Positions 19,805-29,683 of a stretch of 64,000 nt of DNA are shown piece after piece. Position numbers and translations under genes: made by a program. The notes under the pieces were generated by a model that searched no databases, was not told where the DNA came from, and saw only the letters and a program-made list of their open reading frames with translations. The stretch lies in contig NZ_CP048711.1 in assembly GCF_010669285.1 (NCBI RefSeq), forward strand, positions 558,001 through 622,000, given 5' to 3'. This DNA is from Kineobactrum salinum. GTDB lineage: Bacteria; Pseudomonadota; Gammaproteobacteria; Pseudomonadales; Halieaceae. Within the stretch, counting starts at the first letter, position 1, and the number at the start of each line of letters is the position of its first letter.

Positions 19805-20698
19805 GTGAGCGCAAGCAGCAAGTTAAAATGGCCCATCCGCTGGGAACTGCTGGTGCGCTACCGCTATATTGAAACCATCGCGCTGTGGGAGGGACGCCTT
19901 ACCACCCGTCATCTGTGCGATACTTTTGGCATCGGCCGGCAACAGGCCAGCAAGGACATCAACCAGTATCTCCGCCATATCGGCCCCGACAACCTGTGCT
20001 ATGACAAGTCGCTGAAGGGATACAAGCCCGCTCCCGGGTTCACGCCGCGAGTGACCCGCGGCCTGGCCGACGAATACCTGCACCTGATGGCGCGCAACAA
20101 TGAACTGTCCAATGTATTTGAATCGCTGGCCCTGAATGTCGCCAACGTGGAAGTGCTGACGGTACCGCTGCGGGATGTGCGGGCAGAGGTACTGCGGCCC
20201 ATCATGCAGGCTGCCCGCCAGCAGCGCCGGCTCGAGGTGGACTATGTATCGCTGCACAACCCGGATCGCGAGGGCCGTATCATCGTCCCGCACACCGTGG
20301 TATTCACCGGCCTGCGCTGGCATGTGCGCGCCTGGTGCGAAAAAAACCGGGAATACCGCGACTTTGTGCTGAGCCGCTTCCGGGGGCTGCCCGAGATGCT
20401 GGAGGAATCCCCGCACGGGGCCGGCCAGGACCGGGAATGGAACAGCCAGGTCACGCTCCGTATCGTGCCGGACCCACGCCTGCGGCCGGATCAGCGCGAA
20501 GTGGTGGCCAACGACTACGGTATGGACGATGGCGTGCTCGCGCTCACGCTGCGCGGTAAACTGGTGCCCTATGCACTGAAACTCTTGCATATTGATCCGG
20601 GAGAGGCGCAGGATGACCCGGCGGCCCAGCAGATCGTGGTAGAAAACCGGGAGGCGCTGACACCCTGGTTGTTTGGCCAACCTTCCGGCAGTCGTTGA
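19805..20698 (+). CDS. WYL-domain transcriptional regulator (BrxR/CapW-like layout)
   Basis: DNA-binding regulator of 297 residues. The N-terminal winged helix (about 10-75; LLVRYRYIETIALWEGRL, FGIGRQQASKDINQYL) is followed by a linker with LCYDKSLKGYKPAPGF, a WYL domain (about 125-200) and a C-terminal WCX-like part. This layout matches BrxR/CapW repressors that guard phage-defence operons, but no BREX or CBASS genes are present here. The WYL ligand-binding core shows FTGLRWHVRAWC. The GTG at 19805 has GGAGG 8 nt upstream; a GTG at 19796 would overlap that site. Divergent from DUF2868/GTPase, its likely target. WYL domains often sense nucleotides or nucleic acid; the signal here is unknown. 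Confidence 0.85.
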   Translation: MSASSKLKWPIRWELLVRYRYIETIALWEGRLTTRHLCDTFGIGRQQASKDINQYLRHIGPDNLCYDKSLKGYKPAPGFTPRVTRGLADEYLHLMARNNELSNVFESLALNVANVEVLTVPLRDVRAEVLRPIMQAARQQRRLEVDYVSLHNPDREGRIIVPHTVVFTGLRWHVRAWCEKNREYRDFVLSRFRGLPEMLEESPHGAGQDREWNSQVTLRIVPDPRLRPDQREVVANDYGMDDGVLALTLRGKLVPYALKLLHIDPGEAQDDPAAQQIVVENREALTPWLFGQPSGSR

Positions 20699-20744
20699 GC
20701 GGTGGCGTCAGGCCACCCCATCCCATTGTCCGAGGAGAACCACC

Positions 20745-21320
20745 ATGGCACGCTTCCTTCTCACCCTGGCTGTTATCGGCCTGCTCGCCAGCAATTTCCT
20801 GGTACTGACCTGGAATGCGGCCACCATCAGGCTGTCGGATGCGCTCGAGAGCGTCGGCGTCAGCACGGTCTATGGCCGGCTGCAGGAGCATCGCAAGGGC
20901 CAGGACAGACACCTGGAACAGGCCCTGACGGAACAACGTACGATGCGGGAGCAGGTGCGCTACGCGGGAGAAAGCATCCGTCAGCGCACTGTGAAAAGCG
21001 CGGCCGCCAATATCGGCTCGCTGCCCGCTGAAGCGGTGCCCTACCTGGGCTGGGCGGTCGTGGTCGGAGTCACCGACTACGAGCTGATGCTGGCCTGTGA
21101 AAACCTGCAGGAGCTCGAGTCGCTGTACCACAGCCTGGGGGTGGCAGTGGAGGCTGATCCGGAGGCCATGCAGTTGATCTGTGAGCCTGAAATCAAGACC
21201 TTCAGCGAAGCCTATGCCCGCATTCCCGATGCTCTTGCCGCCGAGTACGCCGAGTTCCAGGAATGGGCCAACAGCGACCCCGCGCCAACCGGCAGCGCTA
21301 CGGTGCCACCTGTAGAATGA
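20745..21320 (+). CDS. hypothetical membrane-anchored protein
   Basis: 191-residue protein not recognised as any family. The N-terminus is one hydrophobic helix (residues 3-22, LLTLAVIGLLASNFLVLTWN) that would act as an anchor or uncleaved signal. It is followed by a charged, possibly coiled-coil stretch (about 40-80) and a second apolar patch (YLGWAVVVGVTDYEL). Two cysteines flank the last helical part (LMLACENL, LICEPEI). The start at 20745 has GAGGAG 8 nt upstream. It lies 46 bp after the WYL gene on the same strand and could be cotranscribed. The last 23 nt overlap the convergent oxidoreductase gene. Confidence 0.7.
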   Translation: MARFLLTLAVIGLLASNFLVLTWNAATIRLSDALESVGVSTVYGRLQEHRKGQDRHLEQALTEQRTMREQVRYAGESIRQRTVKSAAANIGSLPAEAVPYLGWAVVVGVTDYELMLACENLQELESLYHSLGVAVEADPEAMQLICEPEIKTFSEAYARIPDALAAEYAEFQEWANSDPAPTGSATVPPVE

Positions 21321-22278
21321 TCTTGCCAATATGCTGGCTGCTCTCCATCAGCTCGTGGGCCGCGGCGGCTTCCTCCAGCGGCATTACAGCGGCAATCACC
21401 GGTTTGACTTCCTCCCGCTCCAACAACGGCCAGACATGCTGGCGCAGACTGTCGGCAATGGCGGCCTTGGCGGCCGCGGACTGGGGCCGCAGTGTTGACG
21501 CCGTCAGGGTAAGACGTTTCAACAGCACCGGCACGAAATTGACGGTGACCTCGAATCCCCCCTGAAACGCAATATTCACGATACGGCCGTCGACCGCGGC
21601 CAGCTTGATATTGCGGTTGATGTAATCGCCTCCCACCATGTCCAGAATCACGTCGAAACCGCCGCTACAGGCCGACTGCAGTACCTCGACAAAATCCTGT
21701 TCGCGGTAATTGACTGCGCGGGCGGCGCCCAGCTCCATACAGGCGGCGCATTTCTCCGCGCTGCCGGCGGTGGCGTATACAGTAGCCCCCAGCGCGCGGG
21801 CCAGCTGAATCGCAGTCGTACCGATGCCGGAGCTGCCCCCATGCACCAGCAATTGCTCCCCGGCCCGCAGCCGGCCGCGGTCAAAGACGTTGCTCCAGAC
21901 CGTAAAGCAGGTCTCCGGCAATCCCGCCGCCGCGGTCATCTCCATGCCCGGCGGCAGCGGCAGACACTGACCTGCGGGCGCCGTCACATACTCGGCGTAG
22001 CCGCCACCGTTGGTCAGCGCGCAAACCTCGTCACCTTCCCGCCACTGGCTTACCGCACTTCCCACGGACATCACGGTACCGGCAACCTCCAGGCCAGGCA
22101 GATCGGAAGCACCGGGCGGGGCCGGATACAAGCCCTTGCGCTGCATCACGTCCGGCCGGTTGACACCGGCCGCGGCCACGGCGATCAGGACTTCATCCGC
22201 GGCCGGCCGGGGGCGCTCCCGTTCCGTCAGCTGCAATACCTGGGGCCCACCGGGCTCCCTGATTTCCATACAACGCAT
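21298..22278 (-). CDS. NAD(P)H quinone oxidoreductase, PIG3 family
   Basis: 326-residue zinc-free medium-chain dehydrogenase/reductase of the quinone oxidoreductase type. It has an N-terminal GroES-like fold (AAAGVNRPDVMQRKG, PGLEVAGTV) and a Rossmann domain with HGGSSGIGTTAIQLARALGA, the usual NADPH-binding stretch. It likely performs one-electron reduction of quinones or detoxifies reactive carbonyls in the cytoplasm. GGA precedes the ATG by about 8 nt. Stands alone, tail to tail with the hypothetical membrane protein. Confidence 0.9.
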   Translation of the reverse strand: MRCMEIREPGGPQVLQLTERERPRPAADEVLIAVAAAGVNRPDVMQRKGLYPAPPGASDLPGLEVAGTVMSVGSAVSQWREGDEVCALTNGGGYAEYVTAPAGQCLPLPPGMEMTAAAGLPETCFTVWSNVFDRGRLRAGEQLLVHGGSSGIGTTAIQLARALGATVYATAGSAEKCAACMELGAARAVNYREQDFVEVLQSACSGGFDVILDMVGGDYINRNIKLAAVDGRIVNIAFQGGFEVTVNFVPVLLKRLTLTASTLRPQSAAAKAAIADSLRQHVWPLLEREEVKPVIAAVMPLEEAAAAHELMESSQHIGKIILQVAP

Positions 22279-22321
22279 AACTGTGTTCCGTGCTTGGTGG
22301 CAGGACGGGAATCTGCCCGCC

Positions 22322-23068
22322 TCAGGCGCCGAACTTCTTCATGATGTCCACCGGCAGTGGGAACACTATCGTGGAACTGCGGTCGCCGGCAATCTCCACC
22401 AGCGTCTGCAGGTAGCGCAGCTGTATCGCCGACTCCTCGGTAGCCAGAACCTTGGCCGCCTCGGAGAGTTTCTGCGCGGCCTCGGCTTCGCCGATGGCGT
22501 GGATCACCTTGGCCCGCCGTTCCCGCTCCGCCTCGGCCTGTTTGGCGATCGCCCGCACCATGGATTCGTTCAGATCCACGTGTTTGATCTCCACGTTGGC
22601 GACCTTCACCCCCCAGGCCTCAGTCTGCTGGTCCAAAATGACCTGGATATCCGCATTGAGGCGGTCGCGTTCGGCCAGCATGTCATCCAGTTCATGCTGG
22701 CCCAGTACCGAGCGCAGCGTAGTCTGGGACAACTGACTGGTGGCCTCCAGATAATTTTCCACCTGGATAATGGCGCGCTCCGGATCCATGACCCGGAAAT
22801 AGATCACCGCGTTGACCTGCACCGAGACGTTGTCCCGGGATATCACGTCCTGGGTCGGCACATCCATCACCAGTGTGCGCAGGTCAACCCGCACCATCTG
22901 CTGCAGGATGGGAATGACGATGATCAGGCCCGGCCCCTTCACTTTCTGGAAACGTCCCAGCATGAATATCACGCCGCGCTCATATTCCCGCAGCACCCGG
23001 AACATCGAGGCGATCAGTATGATGACCAGCACCACCAGAATGCCGCTGAAAGTCTGCATCTCCAACAT
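22322..23068 (-). CDS. slipin/stomatin-like SPFH membrane protein
   Basis: SPFH (band 7) protein of 248 residues: an N-terminal membrane helix ([16 protein letters not shown]), the SPFH domain ([36 protein letters not shown]), a helical region rich in Ala/Glu ([20 protein letters not shown]) and a short tail. Slipins organise membrane microdomains and are substrates of the partner NfeD-type protease. The ATG at 23068 overlaps the nfeD stop as TGATG and has AAGGAGG 9 nt upstream, giving translational coupling with the upstream protease gene. Confidence 0.9.
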   Translation of the reverse strand: MLEMQTFSGILVVLVIILIASMFRVLREYERGVIFMLGRFQKVKGPGLIIVIPILQQMVRVDLRTLVMDVPTQDVISRDNVSVQVNAVIYFRVMDPERAIIQVENYLEATSQLSQTTLRSVLGQHELDDMLAERDRLNADIQVILDQQTEAWGVKVANVEIKHVDLNESMVRAIAKQAEAERERRAKVIHAIGEAEAAQKLSEAAKVLATEESAIQLRYLQTLVEIAGDRSSTIVFPLPVDIMKKFGA

Positions 23069-24444
23069 CAGTTGTTCCCTCCTTGTTGTAACGCGCTTGG
23101 CTGCCTGGCCACCACGACCGTCAGCCCGTCAACCGCGGTGACTATGACCTCCTCGTTCAACTGCAGGGGCGCCTCGCTGCGCGCCTGCCAAAGTTCGCCA
23201 TCCAGCCATACCCAGGCGCGGCCATTGTCGATACGCCCCACCCGGGTGTGGGTTCCCGGCAAACGTTCCACCCCGCTCACCACAGCGCTGCGGCGCGCCT
23301 TCAGCACCATGCCCAGGGTAAAGACCAGCAGTCCGAGGCTGAACAGTGTCAATGCGACAATGATCGGCAGTGCGATCCGGTAAGCGGGCAGGGTGGTATC
23401 CATCAGCATGATCGAACCGACCAGAAAAGCGGCGGCGCCACCAATACCCAGGACGCCGAAGCTGGGGGCAAAGGCCTCGGCCACCATCAGGCCAATGCCC
23501 AGCAGCAGCAGTCCCATGCCGGCATAACTGACCGGCAGCATCTGCAGCGCGTACATCGCCACCAGCAAACTGACGGCGCCGACGACGCCGGGCAGGCCTA
23601 TACCCGGGTTATAAAATTCGATGACCAGCCCATAGATGCCGACCAGCAGCAGGATATAGGCGATATTGGGGTTGGTGATCACCGACAGGAATTCGCTGCG
23701 CCCATCCATCGGCTGGTAATGCAGCTCCTGTCCGGCAGTGGCGAGGGTCACTTGCCGGTCACCCAGCTGCACTTCGAGGCCATCGAGTTGCTCCAGCAAG
23801 GAAGGCATCGACTCCGCCACCAACTCGATCACGCCCTGTTCCAGCGCCGCCCCGGCAGCCAGGCTGGCACCCTCGCGCACTGCCCGCTCGGCCCACTCGG
23901 CGTTGCGCTGGCGCAATTCGGCGAGACCGCGGATATAGGCCACGGCATCATTGACAATCTTGCGCTCCATCGCCGCAGTGGAGCCTCCGGCGGCCTCTTC
24001 AGCCTCCTCCCGCTCGTCCGAACCACCCGGAAAGCCCGGACCGCCCCCCATCTGGACCGGCGTGGCCGCCCCCAGGTTGGTACCCGGCGCCATGGCCGCC
24101 ACATGAGTCGCGTACAGCAGATAGGTGCCGGCACTGGCGGCACGGGCTCCGCTGGGAGAGACGTAGGCCACCACCGGCAGCGGCGCCGCGAGCACTGCCT
24201 TGACCATGTCCCGCATTGCGGTATCCAGACCGCCGGGGGTGTCGATGCGCAGCACCAGCAATGTCGCCTCGGCCTCCACCGCCTTGTCCAGCGAGCGCTG
24301 CAGGTGATCGGCGGTGGCGGGGCCGATGGCGCCCTCTACATCGAGCACCCAGATGTCGGCCCGCGCCAGCGCCGGCATCAGCAGCAGGCACAGCAGCAGC
24401 CCGGCACGGGCTGCCTGTGCGAAGCGGATTCTTGTCGATTCCAT
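23068..24444 (-). CDS. NfeD-type membrane serine protease (ClpP-class)
   Basis: Long-form NfeD (NfeD1b-like). A signal peptide is followed by a ClpP-like protease domain with the nucleophile in [17 protein letters not shown] and the catalytic Lys in [15 protein letters not shown] (about residues 30-220). Then come four to five membrane segments (about 250-385) and a C-terminal OB-fold NfeD domain ([18 protein letters not shown]). It cleaves the C-terminal region of stomatin-like proteins, and its partner is encoded directly downstream with overlapping codons. Start at 24444 (MESTRIRF) or 24462; neither has a strong ribosome-binding site. 458 residues. Confidence 0.9.
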   Translation of the reverse strand: MESTRIRFAQAARAGLLLCLLLMPALARADIWVLDVEGAIGPATADHLQRSLDKAVEAEATLLVLRIDTPGGLDTAMRDMVKAVLAAPLPVVAYVSPSGARAASAGTYLLYATHVAAMAPGTNLGAATPVQMGGGPGFPGGSDEREEAEEAAGGSTAAMERKIVNDAVAYIRGLAELRQRNAEWAERAVREGASLAAGAALEQGVIELVAESMPSLLEQLDGLEVQLGDRQVTLATAGQELHYQPMDGRSEFLSVITNPNIAYILLLVGIYGLVIEFYNPGIGLPGVVGAVSLLVAMYALQMLPVSYAGMGLLLLGIGLMVAEAFAPSFGVLGIGGAAAFLVGSIMLMDTTLPAYRIALPIIVALTLFSLGLLVFTLGMVLKARRSAVVSGVERLPGTHTRVGRIDNGRAWVWLDGELWQARSEAPLQLNEEVIVTAVDGLTVVVARQPSALQQGGNN

Positions 24445-24598
24445 GGCAGCAGTATAGAACATTCACCGCAGATCAGTGGCGCAATGGCTTGCGCCAGATC
24501 ATGATCTGCATTGATGCCGGCGCTTGATACCGGCACTGCCCGTCCCGCGCGGTTTCGGTTAAGCTGCCCACAGGACAGCTCCCGGAGGACTGCAGACA

Positions 24599-25567
24599 AT
24601 GATCAGGGCCAGGTTACTGACTGCCAACGGAGAGTGCCAGCAGGGCGACGAAGCTCTGCTGGCACCGTGGCGGGAGCAGCAGGACAGCCATCTCTGGCTG
24701 GATATCGAAAGTGAACTGACCGAGGAGCTGCAGACCCTGCTGTTATCCCTGCACTGCGACAAACTCGCTCTCAGCGACTGCTCCCGGCCCCGCCATCCAC
24801 CCAAGGTGGAGGAGTTCGAGCACAATACCTTCATCCTGTTCCGGGGCATTGCCAGCATCGATGAACAGCTGTCACTGCAATCCCAACAGGTCAGCGTCTG
24901 GGTGGGCGAAAGGCTGTTGATCACCATGCATAGCGGCCATTCGGTCAGTGTGGAGAATTTCTGGGAGTCCGGCACCGAGCAGCAGCTCGTGAGGACGCCC
25001 AATATTCTCGCGCTGCGATTGCTGCATTACGCCACTGGCCGCTATCTTGAACAGATCATGCTGTTTGACGACCAGCTGGCGGACCTGGAGGACGCTCTGC
25101 TGCAGGACAGCACCGACGTGACCATGAAGGAGCTGGTGGTATACCGCTCACGGCTGCGCAAGCTGCGCCGGATCTTCAACTACCACCAGCGTGTGGCCGA
25201 ACAGATCCTGCACGATGGCAGTCCACACCTGGGCAGTGGCCGTGATGCCAGCTACCATACCCGCCGCGACCTGTTCGACCGCTGCGAAAGGGTGCACAAC
25301 CTGTGCAGCATGTACTACGAGATCTGCGGCGACCTGGTGGAAAGCCATATTTCCATCACCTCCCACCGGCTTAACAACACCATGAAAATCCTGACGATCA
25401 TCACCGCAATCTTTATACCGCTGGGGTTCCTGGCCGGTATCTACGGCATGAATTTCGAGTACATGCCGGAACTGCAATTCCGCCACGGTTACTTCGTGCT
25501 GCTGGGAGTGATGGCGACCCTGGTCCTGGGAATGCTGGCCCTGTTCCGCAAGGTGCGCTGGCTGTAG
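24599..25567 (+). CDS. CorA-family divalent cation transporter
   Basis: 322-residue homologue of CorA/ZntB. There is a large cytoplasmic N-terminal domain, a long stalk helix, and two C-terminal membrane helices. The first of these ends in the signature YGMNFEYMPEL (about residues 280-291), which forms the pore mouth. It conducts Mg2+, or Zn2+ in ZntB-like members; the sequence alone does not settle which. GGAGG precedes the ATG by 10 nt. Stands alone, convergent with the ExoD gene. Confidence 0.9.
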   Translation: MIRARLLTANGECQQGDEALLAPWREQQDSHLWLDIESELTEELQTLLLSLHCDKLALSDCSRPRHPPKVEEFEHNTFILFRGIASIDEQLSLQSQQVSVWVGERLLITMHSGHSVSVENFWESGTEQQLVRTPNILALRLLHYATGRYLEQIMLFDDQLADLEDALLQDSTDVTMKELVVYRSRLRKLRRIFNYHQRVAEQILHDGSPHLGSGRDASYHTRRDLFDRCERVHNLCSMYYEICGDLVESHISITSHRLNNTMKILTIITAIFIPLGFLAGIYGMNFEYMPELQFRHGYFVLLGVMATLVLGMLALFRKVRWL

Positions 25568-25593
25568 CGAGGACGAACGCCACAAGCGGGTGT

Positions 25594-26184
25594 TCACAGC
25601 AGGACCCGGACCGCCAGCACCGCAATCGACAGGGTAAAAGCCAATGCCAGCAGCGCTACCACGCCGTCGCGGGCAATAATCGCCAGGCCGCAGGCCAGCA
25701 GGCCGAATGCAGCGAGATTGGCACTGAAGGGAATGAATTCCAATACGGGCATGGTCAGGGCTATCGCGATGCTGCAAACCACCAGACCGTACAAGCCCGG
25801 CCCGTGAACCAATACCGCCAGGCGGGGCCGGACCAGGCGATCCAGCCACCGCGCAGCCGGACGCGACCACTCCAGCGCCCGCGTCAGTTTGGGGCCCGCC
25901 ACACTGCGTCCGGCCAGCCAGCGCGGCACCCAGATATGCTCCTGCCTGAACAGCATCGGTCCGGTCGTCAACAGCACCAGCAGTGCCATCAGGGTCGGCA
26001 TGCCAGGAATGTCACCGATCACCGGCGCAGCGGTGATGAGTCCCGCCAGCACCATCACCGGTCCGTAGGAGCGGGTACCGATCGTATCCAGAATCTCGCC
26101 GATGGACACCGTCGGACTGCTGCGGGCCCGGTCGCGAATGCGATCAACCAGTTGTTCCAGACCAGTCAGTTCCTCGTCGATCAT
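25594..26184 (-). CDS. ExoD-family exopolysaccharide synthesis protein
   Basis: Membrane protein of the ExoD family (about 196 residues), with the typical N-terminal helical region (SIGEILDTIGTRSYGPVMVL) and four to five hydrophobic segments. In rhizobia exoD mutants are altered in exopolysaccharide and alkali tolerance; the molecular activity is not known. The ATG at 26184 (MIDEELTGLEQL) fits the family start; a GTG at 26214 is an alternative. No exopolysaccharide genes lie nearby. Confidence 0.8.
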   Translation of the reverse strand: MIDEELTGLEQLVDRIRDRARSSPTVSIGEILDTIGTRSYGPVMVLAGLITAAPVIGDIPGMPTLMALLVLLTTGPMLFRQEHIWVPRWLAGRSVAGPKLTRALEWSRPAARWLDRLVRPRLAVLVHGPGLYGLVVCSIAIALTMPVLEFIPFSANLAAFGLLACGLAIIARDGVVALLALAFTLSIAVLAVRVLL

Positions 26185-26309
26185 GTCCGTCCACTCTTGT
26201 ACCGGTAACGCCACAGTGTATCCTGCCAGGGTTCACTGGGCAGTCCCGTGACCCGGCGATCATCGGCACCCGGGTGGCATTGCCGTTGTGGCCGTGAAGG
26301 AGTATCCGC

Positions 26310-26834
26310 TTGACCCATATCCAGAGTTTTCCGCCCATCGCAGGCCCCGCCGCCGACAGGCTCATTCTCGGCTCCATGCCCGGCAAGGCCTCGCTGCAGG
26401 CACAACAGTACTACGCTCATCCCCGCAACAGCTTCTGGCGCATCATGGAGGCCGTGCTGGGAGTACCGGCCAGCCTGCCCTACGCCGAGCGCTGCCTGGC
26501 GCTGGCGGCCTCGGGTGTGGCCGTGTGGGACGTACTGCAGGCCTGTACCCGCTCCAGCAGCCTGGATTCGGACATTGTCGAATCGTCCATTGTAGCCAAT
26601 GACCTGGCCACGTTCCTGACGCGGTATCCGGGGATCCGGACACTCTATTTCAATGGCAGAAAGGCGGAGGCCATCTTCCGGCGCCACCTGCTGCCCCGTC
26701 TGGCCGGTCACCCGGCCGAGCTCGACACCGTGGCACTACCCTCAACCAGCCCGGCCAATGCCAGCCTGCCGGTCGCGGAAAAAATCGCGCGCTGGCGCGT
26801 TATCGCCGATCCGCGAACGTCGTCTGGGTCATGA
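26310..26834 (+). CDS. DNA-deoxyinosine (hypoxanthine-DNA) glycosylase, TTG start
   Basis: Member of the uracil-DNA glycosylase superfamily, family 6 (hypoxanthine-DNA glycosylase). It removes deaminated adenine from DNA as the first step of base-excision repair. Motif A region reads LGSMPGKASL, followed by YYAHPRNSFWRIM; motif B region reads PSTSPANAS. 174 residues, normal length. The start is a TTG at 26310, supported by AAGGAG exactly 7 nt upstream and by the family N-terminus beginning just after it. Confidence 0.88.
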   Translation: MTHIQSFPPIAGPAADRLILGSMPGKASLQAQQYYAHPRNSFWRIMEAVLGVPASLPYAERCLALAASGVAVWDVLQACTRSSSLDSDIVESSIVANDLATFLTRYPGIRTLYFNGRKAEAIFRRHLLPRLAGHPAELDTVALPSTSPANASLPVAEKIARWRVIADPRTSSGS

Positions 26835-26956
26835 CAGCGGCCCATCGCTTGTGATACAAGAAACGCCATCTGAAACGGCCATCCAGTGCATCCGCAGCTG
26901 CGGCAGGCGCGTATTGGGGGCCGGACACGTAACGACCAACAGGAGAGTACCAGCCG

Positions 26957-27556
26957 ATGCATGACCCGGACACAGTACTGCAATTCTGGTTTGGCGACAG
27001 CACCGACGACGCCACGGTCGCCGCGCAACAGGCCAGCCTCTGGTGGTCCAAAAACTCCCGTATCGACGCGCAGATTCGCGAACGCTTCGAAAGCCTGGTG
27101 AGCGCCGCGGCTGCCGGTGACCTGGACAGCTGGCGCGCCACAGCTCAAGGCTGGTTGGCCCTGATTATCCTGCTGGACCAGTTCCCGCGCAATATCTATC
27201 GCGACACCCCCGCCGCATTCGCCCTCGACCCCAGTGCCCAAAAGCTGTGTAACGAGGGGCTGGCGGCTGACATCGATCAGCAGTTGCGGCCGATCCAGCG
27301 GGCCTTCTTCTACCTGCCGCTGGAACACGCCGAGGATCGCGCACTACAGGCCCGCAGCGTAGCCCTGTTCAGGAGCCTGGCCGCCCGGCAACCACCGGAA
27401 CAGGCAGCACTGTTCCAGGGCTTCGTCGACTATGCCGAACGCCATCGGGTGATTATCGAACGCTTTGGCCGCTTCCCCCACCGCAATGCGGTACTGGGCA
27501 GACCCTCCACCGCAGAGGAGACCGAGTTCCTGCAGCAGCCGGGCTCCTCGTTCTGA
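26957..27556 (+). CDS. DUF924 family protein
   Basis: 199-residue helical protein of the DUF924 family (TPR-like fold), recognised by VLQFWFGDS at the N-terminus, LILLDQFPRNIYRDTPAAF in the middle and FFYLPLEHAEDRALQARSV later. Family members are widespread in proteobacteria and eukaryotes; no reaction is established. GGAG is 11 nt before the ATG. It follows the glycosylase on the same strand after 122 bp, which hold nothing recognisable, and is convergent with the S9 peptidase across 144 bp without an evident terminator. Confidence 0.88.
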   Translation: MHDPDTVLQFWFGDSTDDATVAAQQASLWWSKNSRIDAQIRERFESLVSAAAAGDLDSWRATAQGWLALIILLDQFPRNIYRDTPAAFALDPSAQKLCNEGLAADIDQQLRPIQRAFFYLPLEHAEDRALQARSVALFRSLAARQPPEQAALFQGFVDYAERHRVIIERFGRFPHRNAVLGRPSTAEETEFLQQPGSSF

Positions 27557-27700
27557 CTCAGCCCGGCCCACCACCCGCATGGAGCCGCTGCACCAGCCCC
27601 GTCAATGCCAGCGCGACGGCGACGGCCATGATCCTGAATATGCATGCGGGACTGCAGTGTAGCCCAGACCCGCTTGGCTGGTCGACAATCCCTGAGGGCT

Positions 27701-29683
27701 TTAATCCGTCAGCGCCGCGGCGACAAAGCCGGCCGCTTCCGCCAGGAACTGGCGGCGCGAAGTTGCCTGCGTGAACCAGTGATCCTCATCCTTGAACAGC
27801 TGGTAGCGCACCTCGCGATTGCCGGCCTGCCTGAGGATTTTGGCGAACTTGTCAGACTGCCAGGACGGCACCACGGTGTCCTTGCCGCCGTGGAACAGAT
27901 AGACAGGGGGCGTATCCCTGCCCGCCAGGTGGCTGGGCGAGCGTTCTTCGTATTGCTCCGCTTCAAAGCGGGAGCCGATACTCCTGCTCCAGTAATCAAT
28001 GCTGCGGTGCTGGCCCTGCAGGTGAGTATACATCGCGCCCAGATCGGTCACCGCGCCAAAGGTAACGGCACAACGATACAGATCGGGACGGGTGATCACG
28101 CCCATCAGGGCGGCATAACCGCCATAGCTGGCCCCCACCATGCAGATACGCTGCGGGTCGACCTGGCCTTCGTCGATCAGCGCCAACACCCCCTCGTCGA
28201 TATCGCGTTGCATCCTGCCGCCCCACTCCCCCAGCCCGGCATCCTGGAACTGTGAACCGTAGCCGCTGGAGCCGCGGAAGTTGGGCTGGAATACGGCATA
28301 ACCACTGGCGGCGAAGAACTGTGCCATCCAGTCAAAACCCAGCCGATCGCGGGCATTGGGACCGCCGTGGGGCATCACCACCAGCGGCGCCGGTCCGTCG
28401 CCACCGCCAGCCGGCAGCGTCAGGTAGCTGTGGATATCGACTCCGTCACTGGTGCTGTACTCGAAGCGGGAAACCGCCCCCAGCTGCTGTGCTTCCAGCC
28501 CGGGATAGGCCCTGGCCAGTTCGGCGATGGTGCCCGCGGTCCTGTCGTACAGCAGATACTGCGGCGGAATTGCAGGGCTCTCCAGTCTCACCACGATCCG
28601 GTCCAGGTTCTCCGAATAGGACGTGATCGCGACCTCGGTGTCGGGATAGGTCGACTCCAGGTCCGCCTGGATCTGGGCAAAATCCCGGTCCAGGTAGCGA
28701 AATACCTCACGGTCCTGCGTGTAGGCAACACCGATCACCTCGTCAGTGTGCAGGTTGCGCCGCACCCGTTTTACATCGAAGACCGCGTTACGGGCCACCG
28801 TCTGCCGCTGCCGCAATTCCCCGCTGCTGATGTCGGCACGCATCACCGCAGAGCGTCCGGCCTCGTCACTTGCCAGGTAGTACATCAGCTTGCCCCCGCC
28901 GTCCAGAGCCAGCACTTTGCCGGAGAAAAACCCGGTATCGGTGTCGGCTTCACCGGCGGTTGCGTCGGCCAGCGGGGCGAAGCCGCTGCCGTCCGGCAGG
29001 CGGTGGTGCCAGATGCCCTCCTCCTCGCCGCTATCACCCTGGTAGCGCAACAGCACCTCGCCGTCGGCGTCTGTGAGCCATCGGGTATCCAGGTCCGTGG
29101 TAGTCTCGATCAATTCCAGGGCGCCGTCCGCCAGCGCGACCTTGTAGAGATTGCTGCGCTTAACGGATGTCTCTTTGCTCAGGCGGGTGCCGGTACTCAT
29201 CGTGCCGCGGTGTTGCGAGAATGCCGTCATCAGAATGTGGTCAGGATCCCGCGGCAGACTGCTGACGAGCCGGGAGCCGACGACGTACTGGACAAATTTC
29301 GACGCCCTGAACGGGGTGATCATCTCGTTCGCGTGCACGTCCAGCAGGCCGGAGCGCTCGACGGTAAAGAGCTGCCTGTCGCCGCGGGAGTAAAAAGGAA
29401 TGGACATCAGCACATAGAGCCGGTCATTGCCCAGCCAGCGGAAGTCCCGCAACGCGCCTTCGCGCAGCCCGTAGATGTGTGGCTCCCCCTCGCCCGACAA
29501 CGCCCGGTTCACCAGCACATACTTGCCGTCCATCTGCTGCAGGTAGGCAATGCGCGCACCGTCCGGGGAGATCTGCACACTTTCGAACACGGGCAACTGG
29601 CCAAATTGCTGCGCCAGCGGCGCGGCGGCAACCCCGACAACGGGAACCAGGCAAAGCATCACCAACGCCGCGATCAATCTCAT
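27701..29683 (-). CDS. exported S9-family prolyl oligopeptidase-like peptidase
   Basis: Periplasmic serine peptidase of 660 residues. The signal peptide (LIAALVMLCLVPVVGVAAAP) is followed by a beta-propeller-like N-terminal half and a C-terminal alpha/beta hydrolase domain (about 400-660). The catalytic triad is visible as Ser in VGASYGGYAAL, Asp in FHGGKDTVVP and His in FKDEDHWFTQ. The HGGPNARD oxyanion loop is also present. Acylaminoacyl or dipeptidyl peptidase activity is likely. The ATG at 29683 has GGAGG 5 nt upstream; the open frame continues to 30088 only over the ppk 3' end. Confidence 0.9.
   Translation of the reverse strand: MRLIAALVMLCLVPVVGVAAAPLAQQFGQLPVFESVQISPDGARIAYLQQMDGKYVLVNRALSGEGEPHIYGLREGALRDFRWLGNDRLYVLMSIPFYSRGDRQLFTVERSGLLDVHANEMITPFRASKFVQYVVGSRLVSSLPRDPDHILMTAFSQHRGTMSTGTRLSKETSVKRSNLYKVALADGALELIETTTDLDTRWLTDADGEVLLRYQGDSGEEEGIWHHRLPDGSGFAPLADATAGEADTDTGFFSGKVLALDGGGKLMYYLASDEAGRSAVMRADISSGELRQRQTVARNAVFDVKRVRRNLHTDEVIGVAYTQDREVFRYLDRDFAQIQADLESTYPDTEVAITSYSENLDRIVVRLESPAIPPQYLLYDRTAGTIAELARAYPGLEAQQLGAVSRFEYSTSDGVDIHSYLTLPAGGGDGPAPLVVMPHGGPNARDRLGFDWMAQFFAASGYAVFQPNFRGSSGYGSQFQDAGLGEWGGRMQRDIDEGVLALIDEGQVDPQRICMVGASYGGYAALMGVITRPDLYRCAVTFGAVTDLGAMYTHLQGQHRSIDYWSRSIGSRFEAEQYEERSPSHLAGRDTPPVYLFHGGKDTVVPSWQSDKFAKILRQAGNREVRYQLFKDEDHWFTQATSRRQFLAEAAGFVAAALTD

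Noticed and set aside
19805-20698. WYL regulator as part of a BREX or CBASS system
   Set aside because: No brx, cyclase or effector genes occur on either side; only the layout of the regulator is similar.
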